DNA from: Azonexus hydrophilus DSM 23864
Lineage (GTDB): Bacteria; Pseudomonadota; Gammaproteobacteria; Burkholderiales; Rhodocyclaceae
DNA: 64,000 bases
Assembly (NCBI RefSeq): GCF_000429605.1
Contig: NZ_KE386925.1
Coordinates: 124,001-188,000, forward strand
Reading direction: 5' to 3'
Every line of letters begins with the position of its first letter. Positions within the stretch are counted from its first letter, which is position 1. Positions 1 through 8,894 of this stretch are shown in pieces. Both the position numbers and the translations under genes were made by a program. Under the pieces are notes generated by a model that had not been told where the DNA came from, ran no database searches, and was given only the letters and a program-made list of their open reading frames with translations.

Positions 1-162
1 CACGAAGGGCTGGTGACGCCGACGGTGAGCATTGGCGTGGCGATTACCGAAGGAGCAGGCGAGAGCCTGTCGTCTCTGATGCGACGCGGCGACCAGGCAA
101 TGTACGCAGCCAAGGCGCAGGGCCGCAACCGGGTGGTGATCGCGCCGCCACTGACCGCCTGA
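1..162 (+). CDS. GGDEF diguanylate cyclase, C-terminal end (partial)
   Basis: The window opens inside this gene; only the last 53 codons and the TGA are visible. The segment contains the end of a GGDEF domain: an SIGVA strand, a helix reading DQAMYAAKAQGRNRV and a short tail. This is the usual C-terminal signature of diguanylate cyclases, which make cyclic di-GMP from two GTP. The catalytic GGDEF loop and any sensor domain lie upstream of the window, so activity and input cannot be judged. No EAL domain follows, since the stop comes 13 residues after the motif. Confidence 0.85.
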   Translation, partial: HEGLVTPTVSIGVAITEGAGESLSSLMRRGDQAMYAAKAQGRNRVVIAPPLTA

Positions 163-204
163 AAGACAGCGGAAAAAGTCTGGTCCGGGTGCGGTTTTTA
201 CGTC

Positions 205-210
205 TATAAT
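205..210 (+). promoter_or_regulatory. -10 element of the tRNA-Asn promoter
   Basis: A perfect TATAAT lies 30 bases before the tRNA-Asn gene and is followed by a GC-rich GCGCGCC discriminator. A 16-base string, CGTCTATAATGCGCGC, recurs exactly in the tRNA-Gly promoter near 56288. I see no good -35 hexamer at 16-18 bases. GC-rich discriminators are typical of stringently controlled stable-RNA promoters; that control is inferred here. Confidence 0.65.
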
Positions 211-239
211 GCGCGCCTTCGCCGCTCAGGCAGCGAGAT

Positions 240-315
240 TCCTCGATAGCTCAGTCGGTAGAGCGCCGGACTGTTAATCCGTAGGTCCCTGGTTCGAGCC
301 CAGGTCGAGGAGCCA
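240..315 (+). tRNA. tRNA-Asn (GTT)
   Basis: A 76-base cloverleaf. The acceptor arms TCCTCGA (240-246) and TCGAGGA (305-311) pair, followed by discriminator G and an encoded CCA (313-315). The anticodon loop reads CTGTTAATC with anticodon GTT, and the T-arm contains GGTTCGAGCCC. A Rho-independent terminator follows 15 bases later, so this is a single-gene transcript. Confidence 0.97.
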
Positions 316-330
316 TGGATTCAAGCACTT

Positions 331-355
331 AGCCCGCTAATCAGCGGGCTTTTTG
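331..355 (+). terminator. Intrinsic terminator after tRNA-Asn
   Basis: AGCCCGCT, loop AATC, AGCGGGCT, then TTTTTGC: an 8-bp GC-rich stem with a T run, placed just after the tRNA. Confidence 0.9.
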
Positions 356-446
356 CTATCTGGGTCTGCCATGATTGACTTAGAATGAGCCACACGCAGA
401 TCGGTGCAATCGATTGCGTCAATCAAAACCATGGTGGGGGACCGTG

Positions 447-707
447 ATGAGCCTGAGCAATCAGACAATCGGCAAAGTCGTGCAATGGCTGGGCTGGTTC
501 AGCGTGGCACATTCGTTATGGACTTACGGCTTTGCTTTGCTGGATGCTAACTCGGATGCCTCAATCCGCGCCTATGCCTGGCTGATTGCCATTGAAGGCA
601 TCTTTTTCCTCGGCGCAGGTCTGCTCGTTGTCTGGCTTGGACGCCGGATTGCCAGGCCGGCTCAAGTGCCCGAGCCGGTCCAGGCTGAAAATCGCGGCGC
701 CGAGTAG
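447..707 (+). CDS. Small two-helix membrane protein, unknown function
   Basis: 86 residues from the ATG at 447, which follows a GGGGGA-like ribosome site; an upstream in-frame ATG at 414 has no such site. Two hydrophobic segments are visible, about residues 12-32 and 44-65, separated by a short polar loop with several Asp/Ser. The tail is basic and then acidic (RRIARP followed by a Glu-rich end), which suggests it lies in the cytoplasm. I do not recognise a family. The next gene starts 12 bases downstream in the same direction and is also a membrane protein, so the two are probably co-transcribed. Confidence 0.65.
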   Translation: MSLSNQTIGKVVQWLGWFSVAHSLWTYGFALLDANSDASIRAYAWLIAIEGIFFLGAGLLVVWLGRRIARPAQVPEPVQAENRGAE

Positions 708-719
708 GGACGGTTCCTC

Positions 720-1286
720 ATGGACGATGCCGATACCTTGACGATCAGGCCGAATTATCCTGGGCTGCTGATGGCCATTCTCCTGCTGGGGTTTGCTGCC
801 GGCATTTCTCTCGTCATGTTGCTTGCGCTGACGCGCAAGGATGTTTTTGGCCCGGCGCTCTTCGACTGGCTGCTGCTTATCTTCCTGATCGTTTTCATCT
901 TCCTGTTCGTGCTCGGTTCCCTGTATGTGCTCTGGGGCCACATCGCGGTGCTGTTCAGCGGCTTGCGGCCGTCTATGGCCGTGCGCCTCGACCGCCAGGG
1001 CATCCATTACCCGCTAAGGTACGATGGCTTGATCCCCTGGGCGCAGGTTCACGACATTCAGGTGCATCAGGGCTACAACGGCATGAGCCTGTGGTTCAAG
1101 ATCGATCCGTCGCTGCCGTTGCGGGGGTATTCGGTGCTCGATCACATTTACAGCATCGGCAACGCGCAAGTGATCGGTTATGTGCGGCTGTTGTCGCACC
1201 AATACAGCTTTTCTGCGCCGGAACTCATGCAGGAATTGCGTCGGCTGGCCCCGGAACGGGTGCATATGGCCTATCCCTTGAGTTGA
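720..1286 (+). CDS. Two-helix membrane protein with C-terminal soluble domain (STM3941-like?)
   Basis: 188 residues. The N-terminal third holds two long hydrophobic segments (about residues 14-37 and 47-73), the second very Phe/Leu-rich. The rest (about 85-188) is soluble, begins with a strand-rich RLDRQGIHYPLRYDGLIPW stretch resembling a PH-like or bacterial STM3941-type module, and ends with a helix rich in Leu/Arg. Function is unknown. It sits 12 bases after another small membrane protein. The STM3941 comparison is from memory of the layout (two helices followed by a PH-like domain) and is tentative. Confidence 0.7.
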   Translation: MDDADTLTIRPNYPGLLMAILLLGFAAGISLVMLLALTRKDVFGPALFDWLLLIFLIVFIFLFVLGSLYVLWGHIAVLFSGLRPSMAVRLDRQGIHYPLRYDGLIPWAQVHDIQVHQGYNGMSLWFKIDPSLPLRGYSVLDHIYSIGNAQVIGYVRLLSHQYSFSAPELMQELRRLAPERVHMAYPLS

Positions 1287-1375
1287 ATCTGGTCCTGCTA
1301 TTCTCGAATACGCCGAGCTGCCCGGCCTGTTCGCCTGAACCGATTGACAGGTAGCCCCGGCGCTGCCGATAATCC

Positions 1376-1575
1376 GCCGCTCTGCAGGAGAGAGAGCGCT
1401 GCTTGGCCAGCGCTCCGCCGAAGGCGCAAACTCCCATAATCGCTCAGGCATGCCGAACTGCTGAAATGATTCGCCGGCTGGAGAGTAGTTGCGAGCGTCC
1501 CGGCGCTTGGCAACTCACCGAAGGGGCAGGCTCCGAGGAGCCGAAACTCTCAGGTAAAAGGACAGGGGGAGAGGC
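1376..1575 (+). ncRNA. Tandem glycine riboswitch (two aptamers)
   Basis: Two successive copies of the glycine aptamer core are readable. Aptamer I (about 1376-1462) has GGAGAG, a GC-rich stem, CGCCGAAGGCGCAAACTC and CTCAGGCA. Aptamer II (about 1477-1575) has GGAGAG, CACCGAAGGGGCA, a GGCTCCGAGGAGCC stem and AAACTCTCAGGTAAAAGGAC. This is the classic tandem arrangement with a short linker. It fills most of the 340-base gap before the TRIC-family gene at 1627 and presumably controls it in response to glycine. Boundaries are approximate because P1 ends are hard to place by eye. Confidence 0.93.
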
Positions 1576-1580
1576 GTCAC

Positions 1581-1604
1581 GGAAACACCCGCTCAGGGGT
1601 TTCC
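1581..1604 (+). promoter_or_regulatory. Hairpin in the riboswitch expression platform
   Basis: GGAAAC and GTTTCC arms with inner CCC/GGG pairs and loop GCTCA form a hairpin between aptamer II and the ribosome site (GGAG, 1615-1618). The downstream tract GCTTTCT is only weakly T-rich, so it may be a weak terminator or part of translational control. I cannot tell which. Confidence 0.55.
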
Positions 1605-1626
1605 GCTTTCTGACGGAGTCCTTTTG

Positions 1627-2307
1627 ATGTTTGCCTCGCTGTTCGACAGTCTCGCCCACGTTTTTCAACCGCTCGCCACCAAGCAGTTCGATCTGCTGCT
1701 GGTCGTCTACCTGGTCGCCATCGCCGCCGAGGCGATGTCTGGCGCGCTGGCCGCCGGCCGCCGCGACATGGATTTCTTCGGCGTCGCCGTGATCGCCTTT
1801 GTTACCGCGCTCGGCGGTGGGACGATCCGCGACGTCGTGCTCGGCAACTACCCGATCGGCTGGACCCAGCATCCCGAGTACGTTTATCTGGTCATCCTCG
1901 CCGGCCTGGCGACGACGCTGATCGCCCGCTTCATGCACCACATGAAGCGCGTCTTCCTGATGCTCGATGCGCTCGGCTTGGTCGCCTTCTCGCTGATCGG
2001 CTGCAACGTCGCGCTGCAACTCGATTACCCGGTGGTGGTCGTGATCATGGCCGGCATGCTCACCGGGATTTCCGGCGGTGTGCTGCGCGACGTGCTGTGC
2101 AACCAGGTGCCGGTGGTTTTCTGCCGCGAGCTCTACGCCAGCGTCTCGCTGTTCGTCTGCGTGCTCTTCCTGGTGCTGCGCGGCCTCGGCTGGGACAGCG
2201 ACCTGATCACCCTGGTCTGTTTCGGCGCCGGTTTCGGTTTCCGCATGCTGGCGCTGCGCTTCGCCTGGAAGCTGCCGACCTTTTCCTACCAGCAGCGCTG
2301 GGACTGA
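1627..2307 (+). CDS. TRIC-family (UPF0126) membrane protein under glycine riboswitch
   Basis: 226 residues from the ATG at 1627, eight bases after GGAG; a TTG one codon earlier is possible. The protein has about seven hydrophobic segments arranged as two repeats, each with a glycine-rich turn followed by Arg-Asp: GGGTIRDVVLG near residue 61 and GISGGVLRDVL near residue 148. That is the hallmark of the bacterial TRIC/UPF0126 family (YadS/YicG relatives). Members control small-cation or, where riboswitch-linked, probably glycine movement. The tandem glycine riboswitch directly upstream points to glycine efflux or uptake; the substrate is inferred. A paralogue without a riboswitch lies at 41104-41724. 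Confidence 0.9.
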   Translation: MFASLFDSLAHVFQPLATKQFDLLLVVYLVAIAAEAMSGALAAGRRDMDFFGVAVIAFVTALGGGTIRDVVLGNYPIGWTQHPEYVYLVILAGLATTLIARFMHHMKRVFLMLDALGLVAFSLIGCNVALQLDYPVVVVIMAGMLTGISGGVLRDVLCNQVPVVFCRELYASVSLFVCVLFLVLRGLGWDSDLITLVCFGAGFGFRMLALRFAWKLPTFSYQQRWD

Positions 2308-2329
2308 AACGCGGGCTGGGCTAAAATGA

Positions 2330-2345
2330 CTGTATGAAAATACAG
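2330..2345 (+). promoter_or_regulatory. LexA (SOS) box upstream of dnaE2
   Basis: CTGT-ATGAAAAT-ACAG is an exact CTGT-N8-ACAG operator, with matching A and T flanks extending the symmetry to 18 bases. It lies 20 bases before the dnaE2 start and 22 bases after the preceding stop. dnaE2 is a known SOS gene, so position and target agree. Confidence 0.9.
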
Positions 2346-2365
2346 TTGTTTGTCAGAGGCCCGCA

Positions 2366-5300
2366 TTGACTGCCTCGTCCGCGCTCCCCGGCTACGCCGA
2401 GCTGCACTGCCTGTCCAACTTCAGTTTCCTGCGCGGTGCCTCGCACCCGGAGGAACTGGCGGCGCAGGCGGTGGCGCAGGGCTACGCGGCGCTGGCGCTG
2501 ACCGACGAGTGCTCCCTGGCCGGCGTGGTGCGCGTGCATCAGGCGTTCCGGGCGCAGGGCGGGGCGACGCGCCTCGTCATCGGCAGCGAGATGCGCACGG
2601 TCGACGGCCTGAAGCTGGTCTTTCTGGCGCAGAACCGGGAGGGCTACGGCAACCTGTCGGCGCTGATCACGCTTGCCCGGCGGCGGGCGGAGAAGGGCGC
2701 CTACACGCTGCAGCGCCACGACCTGAACGCCATCTCGCCGAATGGCGCGCTGCCCGACTGCCTGGTGCTATGGGTGCCCGAGGCGACGCCCTCGGTTGCC
2801 GACGGGCGCTGGCTGGCCGAACGTTTTCCCGGGCGCTGCTGGATCGCCGTCGAACTGCACGCCGGCCCGGATGATGCGGCCAAGCTCGCGGAACTGCAGG
2901 CGCTCGGCGCCGCCTGCGGCCTGCCGCTGGTGGCCGCGGGCGATGTGCACATGCACGTGCGGGCACGGCGGCCGGTGCAGGATGTGCTGACCGCGCTGCG
3001 CCTGAAGACCTCGGTGTTCGACGCCGGCCATGCGCTGTTTCCGAACGGCGAACGGCATTTGCGCTCGCGTCTGCGGCTGGCGCGGCTCTATCCGCCCGAA
3101 CTGCTGGCCGAGACGCTGCGCATCGCGGCCTTGTGCATGTTTTCTCTGGACGAGTTGCGCTACGAATATCCGGAGGAAATCGTCCCCGCCGGCCACACGC
3201 CGACCTCCTGGCTGCGCCACGAAACCGAGGCCGGGCTGCGCCGGCGCTATCCGGCGGGCGTGCCGGACGCGGTGCGTGAGCGCATCGAGCACGAATTGCG
3301 GCTGATTGCCGAGCTGAGCTACGAAGCCTATTTCCTGACCGTCTACGACATCGTCTGCTTCGCCCGCGGCGCCGGCATCCTCTGCCAGGGGCGCGGCTCG
3401 GCGGCGAATTCGACGGTCTGCTTCGCGCTCGGCGTCACCGAAGTCGATCCGGCGCGCTCGGCGATGCTGTTCGAGCGCTTCGTCTCCAAGGAGCGCGGCG
3501 AACCGCCTGACATCGACGTCGATTTCGAGCACGAGCGGCGTGACGAGGTCATCGCCTACATCTACGAGAAATACGGCCGCGAGCGCACGGCGCTGGCCGC
3601 CGCCGTCATCACCTACCGGACCAAGGGCGCGTTGCGCGACGCCGGTCGCGCGCTCGGCTTCGACATCGCCCGCATCGACGCGCTGACCGCATCGCTCGCC
3701 TGGTGGGACAAGCGCGAACAGATGCCGGAACGCTTCGCCGAGCAGGGGCTGGACCCGGCGTCGCCGCGCGTCGCCAAGTGGCTGTGGCTGGCCGAGCAAC
3801 TGCGCGGCTTTCCCCGCCACCTGACCCAGCATGTCGGCGGCTTCGTCATGTCGCGCGGGCCGCTGGCGCGGCTGGTGCCGGTCGAGAACACGGCAATGGC
3901 CGAGCGCACGGTGATCCAGTGGGACAAGGATGACCTCGACGCGGTCGGCCTGATGAAGGTCGACGTGCTGGCGCTCGGCATGCTGTCGGCGCTGCGCCGG
4001 ATGCTGGCGATGATCGGGCCGCTGGCATTGAACGAAATCCCCGAAGGCGACAAGGCGACCTACGACATGCTCTGTCGCGCCGACAGCATGGGCGTCTTCC
4101 AGGTCGAATCGCGGGCGCAGATGAGCATGCTGCCGCGCCTGAAGCCGCGCAACTACTATGATCTGGTGATCGAGGTCTCGCTGGTGCGGCCCGGGCCGAT
4201 CCTGGGCGACATGGTCCATCCCTACCTGAAGCGGCGCCAGGGTAAAGAGCGCATCGAGGAGATCACGCCGGCCATCGACGCGGTGCTGGCGCGTACCTGC
4301 GGCGTGCCGATCTTCCAGGAACAGGTGATGCAACTGGCCATCGTCGCCGCCGGCTTCACGCCCGGCGAGGCCGACGAACTGCGGCGGGCGATGGCGGCCT
4401 GGCGGCGTAAAGGCAATCTCGCCCGCTATCAGGACAAGCTGCGCGCCGGCATGGCGCGCAACGGCGTGCCGGCCGCCTTCATCGAGCGCATCGTCGCCCA
4501 GATCCAGGGCTTCGGCGAGTACGGCTTCCCCGAATCGCACGCCGCCAGCTTCGCGCTGCTGGTCTATGCCTCGGCCTGGGTCAAGCGCCACCATCCGGCG
4601 GCCTTCCTGTGCGGCTTGCTCAACAGCCAGCCGATGGGTTTCTATTCGCCGTCGATGTTGATCCAGGACGCCCGCCGCCATGGTGTCAGCGTGCTGCCCG
4701 CCGATGTCACGGCCAGCGACTGGGACAGCCGGATCGACGAGCGCGGCGCGGTGCGCCTCGGCCTGCGCGAGATCAAGGGACTGAGCCGGGAAGCGGCCGT
4801 GCGGATCGCCGACGCGCGGCGGCGGGCGCCGTTTGCCGATGTCGCCGACCTCGCGGCGCGCTGCGCCCTGGGCAAGCGCGATCTGGATCAGCTCGCTGCT
4901 GCCGACGCCTTGCGCGGTCTCGCCGGTCATCGCCGCCAGGCGGCCTGGGCGGTCGCCGACAGCGGCCGGCGGGCGATCCAGGGCGATCTTTTCGCCGGCT
5001 TGCCGGCGCCAGAAACGGCGGTCGAGCTGGCGGCGCCGACGCTGGCTGACAACCTGGTCGCCGATTACCGCCAGCTCGGCCACAGCCTGCGCCCGCACCC
5101 GCTGACCCTGCTGCGCGAACATCTCGCAGCGCGGCGCTTCCTCAGTGCCGGCGAACTGGCGCAACGCGGCGACCGCGCGCTGGTCCGCGTCGCCGGCATC
5201 GTCACCGGCCGCCAGCGGCCGGGCACGGCGACCGGCATCGTCTTCGTCACGCTGGAGGACGAGTCCGGCTGGACCAACGTCGTCGTCAAGCCGGGGCTGG

Positions 5301-5458
5301 TGGAAAAACAGCGGCGCGAATTGCTCGGGGCACCATTGCTCGGGGTTTACGGTCAACTTCAATGTGCCGATGGCGTGGTGCATCTGGTCGCCCAGCGCCT
5401 GGTCGACCTGTCCGCCTGGCTGGGGCGACTGGAAACCCGCAGCCGGGATTTTCATTGA
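2366..5458 (+). CDS. dnaE2: Error-prone DNA polymerase DnaE2 (ImuC)
   Basis: 1030 residues, normal for DnaE2 and shorter than replicative DnaE (about 1160). From the N-terminus: a PHP domain (YAELHCLSNFSFLRGASHP and an ALALTDE strand), the C-family polymerase core with the carboxylate motif PDIDVDFEHERRDEV near residue 380, the fingers region around LRRAMAAWRRKGN, a helix-hairpin-helix region and a C-terminal OB fold. It performs mutagenic translesion synthesis after DNA damage. The start is TTG at 2366 behind AGAGG; no ATG fits better. A LexA box sits immediately upstream. The usual partners imuA and imuB are absent on both sides. Confidence 0.96.
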   Translation: MTASSALPGYAELHCLSNFSFLRGASHPEELAAQAVAQGYAALALTDECSLAGVVRVHQAFRAQGGATRLVIGSEMRTVDGLKLVFLAQNREGYGNLSALITLARRRAEKGAYTLQRHDLNAISPNGALPDCLVLWVPEATPSVADGRWLAERFPGRCWIAVELHAGPDDAAKLAELQALGAACGLPLVAAGDVHMHVRARRPVQDVLTALRLKTSVFDAGHALFPNGERHLRSRLRLARLYPPELLAETLRIAALCMFSLDELRYEYPEEIVPAGHTPTSWLRHETEAGLRRRYPAGVPDAVRERIEHELRLIAELSYEAYFLTVYDIVCFARGAGILCQGRGSAANSTVCFALGVTEVDPARSAMLFERFVSKERGEPPDIDVDFEHERRDEVIAYIYEKYGRERTALAAAVITYRTKGALRDAGRALGFDIARIDALTASLAWWDKREQMPERFAEQGLDPASPRVAKWLWLAEQLRGFPRHLTQHVGGFVMSRGPLARLVPVENTAMAERTVIQWDKDDLDAVGLMKVDVLALGMLSALRRMLAMIGPLALNEIPEGDKATYDMLCRADSMGVFQVESRAQMSMLPRLKPRNYYDLVIEVSLVRPGPILGDMVHPYLKRRQGKERIEEITPAIDAVLARTCGVPIFQEQVMQLAIVAAGFTPGEADELRRAMAAWRRKGNLARYQDKLRAGMARNGVPAAFIERIVAQIQGFGEYGFPESHAASFALLVYASAWVKRHHPAAFLCGLLNSQPMGFYSPSMLIQDARRHGVSVLPADVTASDWDSRIDERGAVRLGLREIKGLSREAAVRIADARRRAPFADVADLAARCALGKRDLDQLAAADALRGLAGHRRQAAWAVADSGRRAIQGDLFAGLPAPETAVELAAPTLADNLVADYRQLGHSLRPHPLTLLREHLAARRFLSAGELAQRGDRALVRVAGIVTGRQRPGTATGIVFVTLEDESGWTNVVVKPGLVEKQRRELLGAPLLGVYGQLQCADGVVHLVAQRLVDLSAWLGRLETRSRDFH

Positions 5459-5557
5459 TCTGGCTGACACCATGTCGGCAACTTCTGGCATGTGCGGCGA
5501 AAATTGCGTTAAGCTCAAGGCTGCGCAGGACACAACCGAATCATCGCGGGAGTCGTC

Positions 5558-6751
5558 ATGATGCTTGAGTCTCTTGGAAATCCGCTTGCCGGCATGGCCT
5601 GGCCACTGGCTTTGCTGCTGGCCTGGCTGGCTGGTGAAGCGATCAGCCGCTGGCTGTCGTTGCCGCGCGTCTGCGGTTATGCGCTGGCCGGTTTCGTGCT
5701 GGCCAGCGGTCAGCTTGGCCTGTTGCCCCAGCCGGCCGGAACGCCGGTGGCGCTGCTGGCTGATTTCGCCATTGCGCTGGTGCTGTTCGAACTCGGCCAG
5801 CGCATCAACCTGAACTGGCTGCGGCATAACCGCTGGCTGGCCGTGACCAGCCTGGTCGAGGCCTTCGGCACCTTTATCGTCGTGCTGCTGGTGGCCCGGG
5901 GCTTCGGCCTGGCACCGCTGCCGGCCCTGTTGCTGGCAGCGCTGGCGATGTCTTCGTCGCCGGTGGCGGCGCTGCGGGTGGCCAACGAACTGCACTGTTC
6001 CGGTCAGGTTACCGAACGCATGCTGCATTTGTCGGCGTTCAACTGTGTTTTCGCGGTGCTGGTCTTCAAGGCGATTGCCGGTTACTGGGTGCTGACCAGC
6101 GCCGGCGGCCTGCTTCCTGCCTTGTGGAGCAGCCTGGCCGTGATCGGCGTGTCGGCGGGGATCGGCGCGATGTTCGGCGTCGCCGTGCCGACCCTGCTGC
6201 GTTGGCAGCGGCGCGGTGGTGGCGATGCGACGGTGATCTTCGCCATCGCCACGCTGCTGCTGGTGTCCCTGACGCACGCCCTGCAGTTCTCGGCCCTATT
6301 GGCGGCACTGGTCTTCGGCCTGGTCGTACGTTACCGGCGCATCGTCTTTTCCGGCGCGGATCGTGGTTTCGGTACGCTGGGCAGCCTGCTGACCATCCTG
6401 CTGTTCGTCTTTGCTTCGGCGACCTTGTCCTGGTCGCAGGTGGCCCAGGGGGCCGGGCTGGCGCTGGCGGTCCTGGTGGTGCGCACGCTGTGCAAGGTCG
6501 GCGCCTGCGTGGCCTTTGCCGGTCTGTCAGGCATCGGCTGGCGCAAGGGGGCGCTGACCGGGCTGGCGCTGACGCCGATGTCGGTGTTCGCCATCCTGCT
6601 GCTCGAACAGACGCGCCATCTCGGTATCGATGTATTCGCCCAGGTGGCCGGTCTGGGTCTGCTGGTGCTGGCGCTCGAACTGCTTGGGCCGGTGGCGACG
6701 CAGCGGGCGTTGATCCTGGCCGGCGAGGCCGGGCGCGAGGAGGGCGGCTGA
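5558..6751 (+). CDS. Kef/CPA2-type cation:proton antiporter, membrane domain only
   Basis: 397 residues (or 396 from the adjacent ATG at 5561), preceded by CGGGAG. Almost entirely hydrophobic with 11-12 predicted membrane segments. It contains the CPA2-type features [16 protein letters not shown] near the N-terminus, [17 protein letters not shown] after helix 3 and the conserved [11 protein letters not shown] segment. It exchanges monovalent cations for protons across the inner membrane. There is no C-terminal TrkA-N domain, so KefB/KefC-type nucleotide or glutathione gating in cis is missing. The next gene, a glutamate-cysteine-ligase-like enzyme, begins two bases after the stop. Confidence 0.88.
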   Translation: MMLESLGNPLAGMAWPLALLLAWLAGEAISRWLSLPRVCGYALAGFVLASGQLGLLPQPAGTPVALLADFAIALVLFELGQRINLNWLRHNRWLAVTSLVEAFGTFIVVLLVARGFGLAPLPALLLAALAMSSSPVAALRVANELHCSGQVTERMLHLSAFNCVFAVLVFKAIAGYWVLTSAGGLLPALWSSLAVIGVSAGIGAMFGVAVPTLLRWQRRGGGDATVIFAIATLLLVSLTHALQFSALLAALVFGLVVRYRRIVFSGADRGFGTLGSLLTILLFVFASATLSWSQVAQGAGLALAVLVVRTLCKVGACVAFAGLSGIGWRKGALTGLALTPMSVFAILLLEQTRHLGIDVFAQVAGLGLLVLALELLGPVATQRALILAGEAGREEGG

Positions 6752-6752
6752 G

Positions 6753-7883
6753 ATGACGCTGGAAGCATTCAAGGCGGGCGAAGCGCTGACCATGGGCGTC
6801 GAGCTGGAGCTGCAACTGGTCGATCTGACCGATTTCGACCTGACCGCGGCGGCGGCCGACATGCTTTTCCTGCTCGGCAAGCAGCCTTTCCCGGGCGATG
6901 TGAAGCCGGAAATCACCGAGAGCATGATCGAGATTTCGACCGACGTGCACACCGATTACGGCGCCTTGCTCGGCCAGCTCGGGCAGATGCGGAACGCCCT
7001 GGTCGAGGCCGGCGACCGCCTCAACGTCGGCGTCTGCGGCGGTGGCACGCATCCCTTCCAGCGTTGGTCGGAGCAGCGCATTTTCGACAAGCCGCGCTTT
7101 CAGGAGTTATCGGCGCTGTACGGCTACCTGGCCAAACAGTTCACGGTTTTCGGTCAGCACGTGCACATCGGTTGCGCCAGTGCCGACGAGGGGCTCTACC
7201 TCCTGCACGCGCTCAATCGCTACCTGCCACATTTCATCGCGCTGTCGGCGTCGTCGCCTTTCCTGCAGGGGGTCGATACGCTGTTCGATTCGGCGCGGCT
7301 GAACTCGGTGTTTGCCTTTCCCTTGTCCGGGCGGGCGCCTTTCCTGCTGCGCTGGGAGGACTTTGCCCAGGACTATTTCGGCAAGATGGAAAGCACCGGC
7401 GTGGTCAAGAGCATGAAGGACTTCTACTGGGACATCCGGCCCAAGCCCGAATACGGGACCATCGAACTGCGCGTCTGCGACACCCCGCTCAGCGTCGAGC
7501 GGGCGGCGGCCCTGGCCGCCTACCTGCAGGCCCTGTGCCGGATGCTGCGCGAGCAGGGCGAGCAGGGCGAGCCGGTCAGCGAAGACGACTATCTGGTCTA
7601 CAACTACAACCGTTTCCAGGCCTGCCGTTTCGGCCTCGACGCGACGCTGGTGCATCCGCGCCGGCATGAGACGCTGCCCCTGCGCGACGATGTGCTGGCA
7701 ACCCTGGCCCAACTGGCGCCGCACGCTGCCGTTCTGGGCAGCACCGGTGCGCTCGATGTGCTGCGCCGGGTGGTCGCTAGCGGCAACCATGCCGGCGACC
7801 TGCGCCGCTGGTATGGCGAATCGGGCGGGCTGCGCGGCATGGTCGATGCCGCGGTACGCACTTTCCGGGGAGATGAATCATGA
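6753..7883 (+). CDS. YbdK-type carboxylate-amine ligase (GCS2 family)
   Basis: 376 residues, the same size as E. coli YbdK. A strong AGGAGG lies eight bases upstream, overlapping the antiporter end. Visible family features are [10 protein letters not shown] near the N-terminus (the ATP/Mg glutamates), a [10 protein letters not shown] loop, a QHVHIGC motif and [20 protein letters not shown]. The family joins the gamma-carboxyl of glutamate to an amine with ATP; YbdK has weak glutamate-cysteine ligase activity in vitro, and its true substrate is unknown. Overlap with the next gene (ATGA) and the tight link to the antiporter indicate one operon. Confidence 0.9.
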   Translation: MTLEAFKAGEALTMGVELELQLVDLTDFDLTAAAADMLFLLGKQPFPGDVKPEITESMIEISTDVHTDYGALLGQLGQMRNALVEAGDRLNVGVCGGGTHPFQRWSEQRIFDKPRFQELSALYGYLAKQFTVFGQHVHIGCASADEGLYLLHALNRYLPHFIALSASSPFLQGVDTLFDSARLNSVFAFPLSGRAPFLLRWEDFAQDYFGKMESTGVVKSMKDFYWDIRPKPEYGTIELRVCDTPLSVERAAALAAYLQALCRMLREQGEQGEPVSEDDYLVYNYNRFQACRFGLDATLVHPRRHETLPLRDDVLATLAQLAPHAAVLGSTGALDVLRRVVASGNHAGDLRRWYGESGGLRGMVDAAVRTFRGDES

Positions 7884-8656
7884 GTTTTCGCCGTCGTCCC
7901 ATCCATGTTGGGCTCTCTGCAAGGATTCATCATCCTGTGCCGGATAGCCAAGGGATACATACGCGGACCTTGCAGGTGCTGGAGCAGTCGATTGCCCAGT
8001 GGGTGCAGTCGCGCGACGTGCTGGTACTGATGGTGCCGTCGGTCCTGCAGGACGGCATCCTGATGCGCAGCAACATCCGCCTGCGCGATTACGCCGAGTA
8101 TCTCGACGGCCTGATCCTGCAGGGCGGTGCCGACGTCAGCCCGCTGGCCTACGGCGAAACGCCACTGCAACCGGCGTGGGCCGGTGATCCGGTGCGCGAT
8201 GCCTATGAACTGGAGTTGCTGCACGAGTTCATGGAGGCAGGCAAGCCGGTGCTCGGCATCTGTCGCGGCATGCAGCTGATCAACGTCGCGCTCGGCGGTT
8301 CCCTGTACCAGGATCTGCCGACTCAGTGCCCGACGGCGATTGCCCACGAGCATGAGGATTACGACCGCCATGTGCATGGCGTGCGCTTTTCCGCCGACGG
8401 TCAGTTCGCGCGCTGGTTCGGCGGCGAAGCGGGCGGTGCGGTGGTGTCGATTCATCATCAGGCGGTGCATCGCCTGGGAAGCGAAGTGATCGTCGAGGCT
8501 GAGGCCGACGACGGCATCATCGAAGCGATCCGCTGGAAGGGGCGTAGTTTCGTCTGCGGCGTTCAGTGGCACCCGGAATTCCACCACCACGGTGACGGCG
8601 GTTTGCTCGACTGCGCGCCCGTGCTCGACGCTTTCCTGGCGGCCGCACGGCATTAA
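7880..8656 (+). CDS. Class I glutamine-amidotransferase-like gamma-glutamyl hydrolase (peptidase C26, PuuD-like)
   Basis: 258 residues, start overlapping the ligase stop by four bases behind GGGGAG. Key motifs: [14 protein letters not shown], the nucleophile elbow [15 protein letters not shown] with the catalytic Cys, [11 protein letters not shown], and VQWHPEF with the catalytic His. Relatives hydrolyse gamma-glutamyl bonds, for example PuuD acting on gamma-glutamyl-GABA. Here it sits beside a gamma-glutamyl ligase-like enzyme, so it may cleave the product of that enzyme or a related compound. Substrate is inferred only. Confidence 0.9.
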   Translation: MSFRRRPIHVGLSARIHHPVPDSQGIHTRTLQVLEQSIAQWVQSRDVLVLMVPSVLQDGILMRSNIRLRDYAEYLDGLILQGGADVSPLAYGETPLQPAWAGDPVRDAYELELLHEFMEAGKPVLGICRGMQLINVALGGSLYQDLPTQCPTAIAHEHEDYDRHVHGVRFSADGQFARWFGGEAGGAVVSIHHQAVHRLGSEVIVEAEADDGIIEAIRWKGRSFVCGVQWHPEFHHHGDGGLLDCAPVLDAFLAAARH

Positions 8657-8894
8657 GACTGTGTCGAAATTGTCAAGCATGGCGGAGTGTGACTGTCATT
8701 TATGGCATGAAGTGCGCTGTGAGATGCCATCCTTCCTGCGACCGGGTTTCCCCCGATAGTCCGGCGAGCCGCTGGCAGCGGCCGTTTCTGGCGAATGTCA
8801 TGAAGTGCTGCCGTAGCACCATCGACCGGGCATGGTTATTGCGCCGGCATGTCCGCTTAACCGGCACTTTCAAACAATTCGAGGGAGAACAGCA
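8657..8894. other. Intergenic region, no gene seen
   Basis: 238 bases between the hydrolase and the small DUF3149 gene. I see no convincing long reading frame, RNA gene or strong terminator. It probably holds the promoter of the small downstream gene. Confidence 0.5.

Noticed and set aside
2768-6277. A 1169-codon open frame on the minus strand opposite dnaE2
   Set aside because: It mirrors dnaE2 codons, is rich in Arg/Gln/His/Gly without any motif, and runs across two real genes. It is an effect of high GC.
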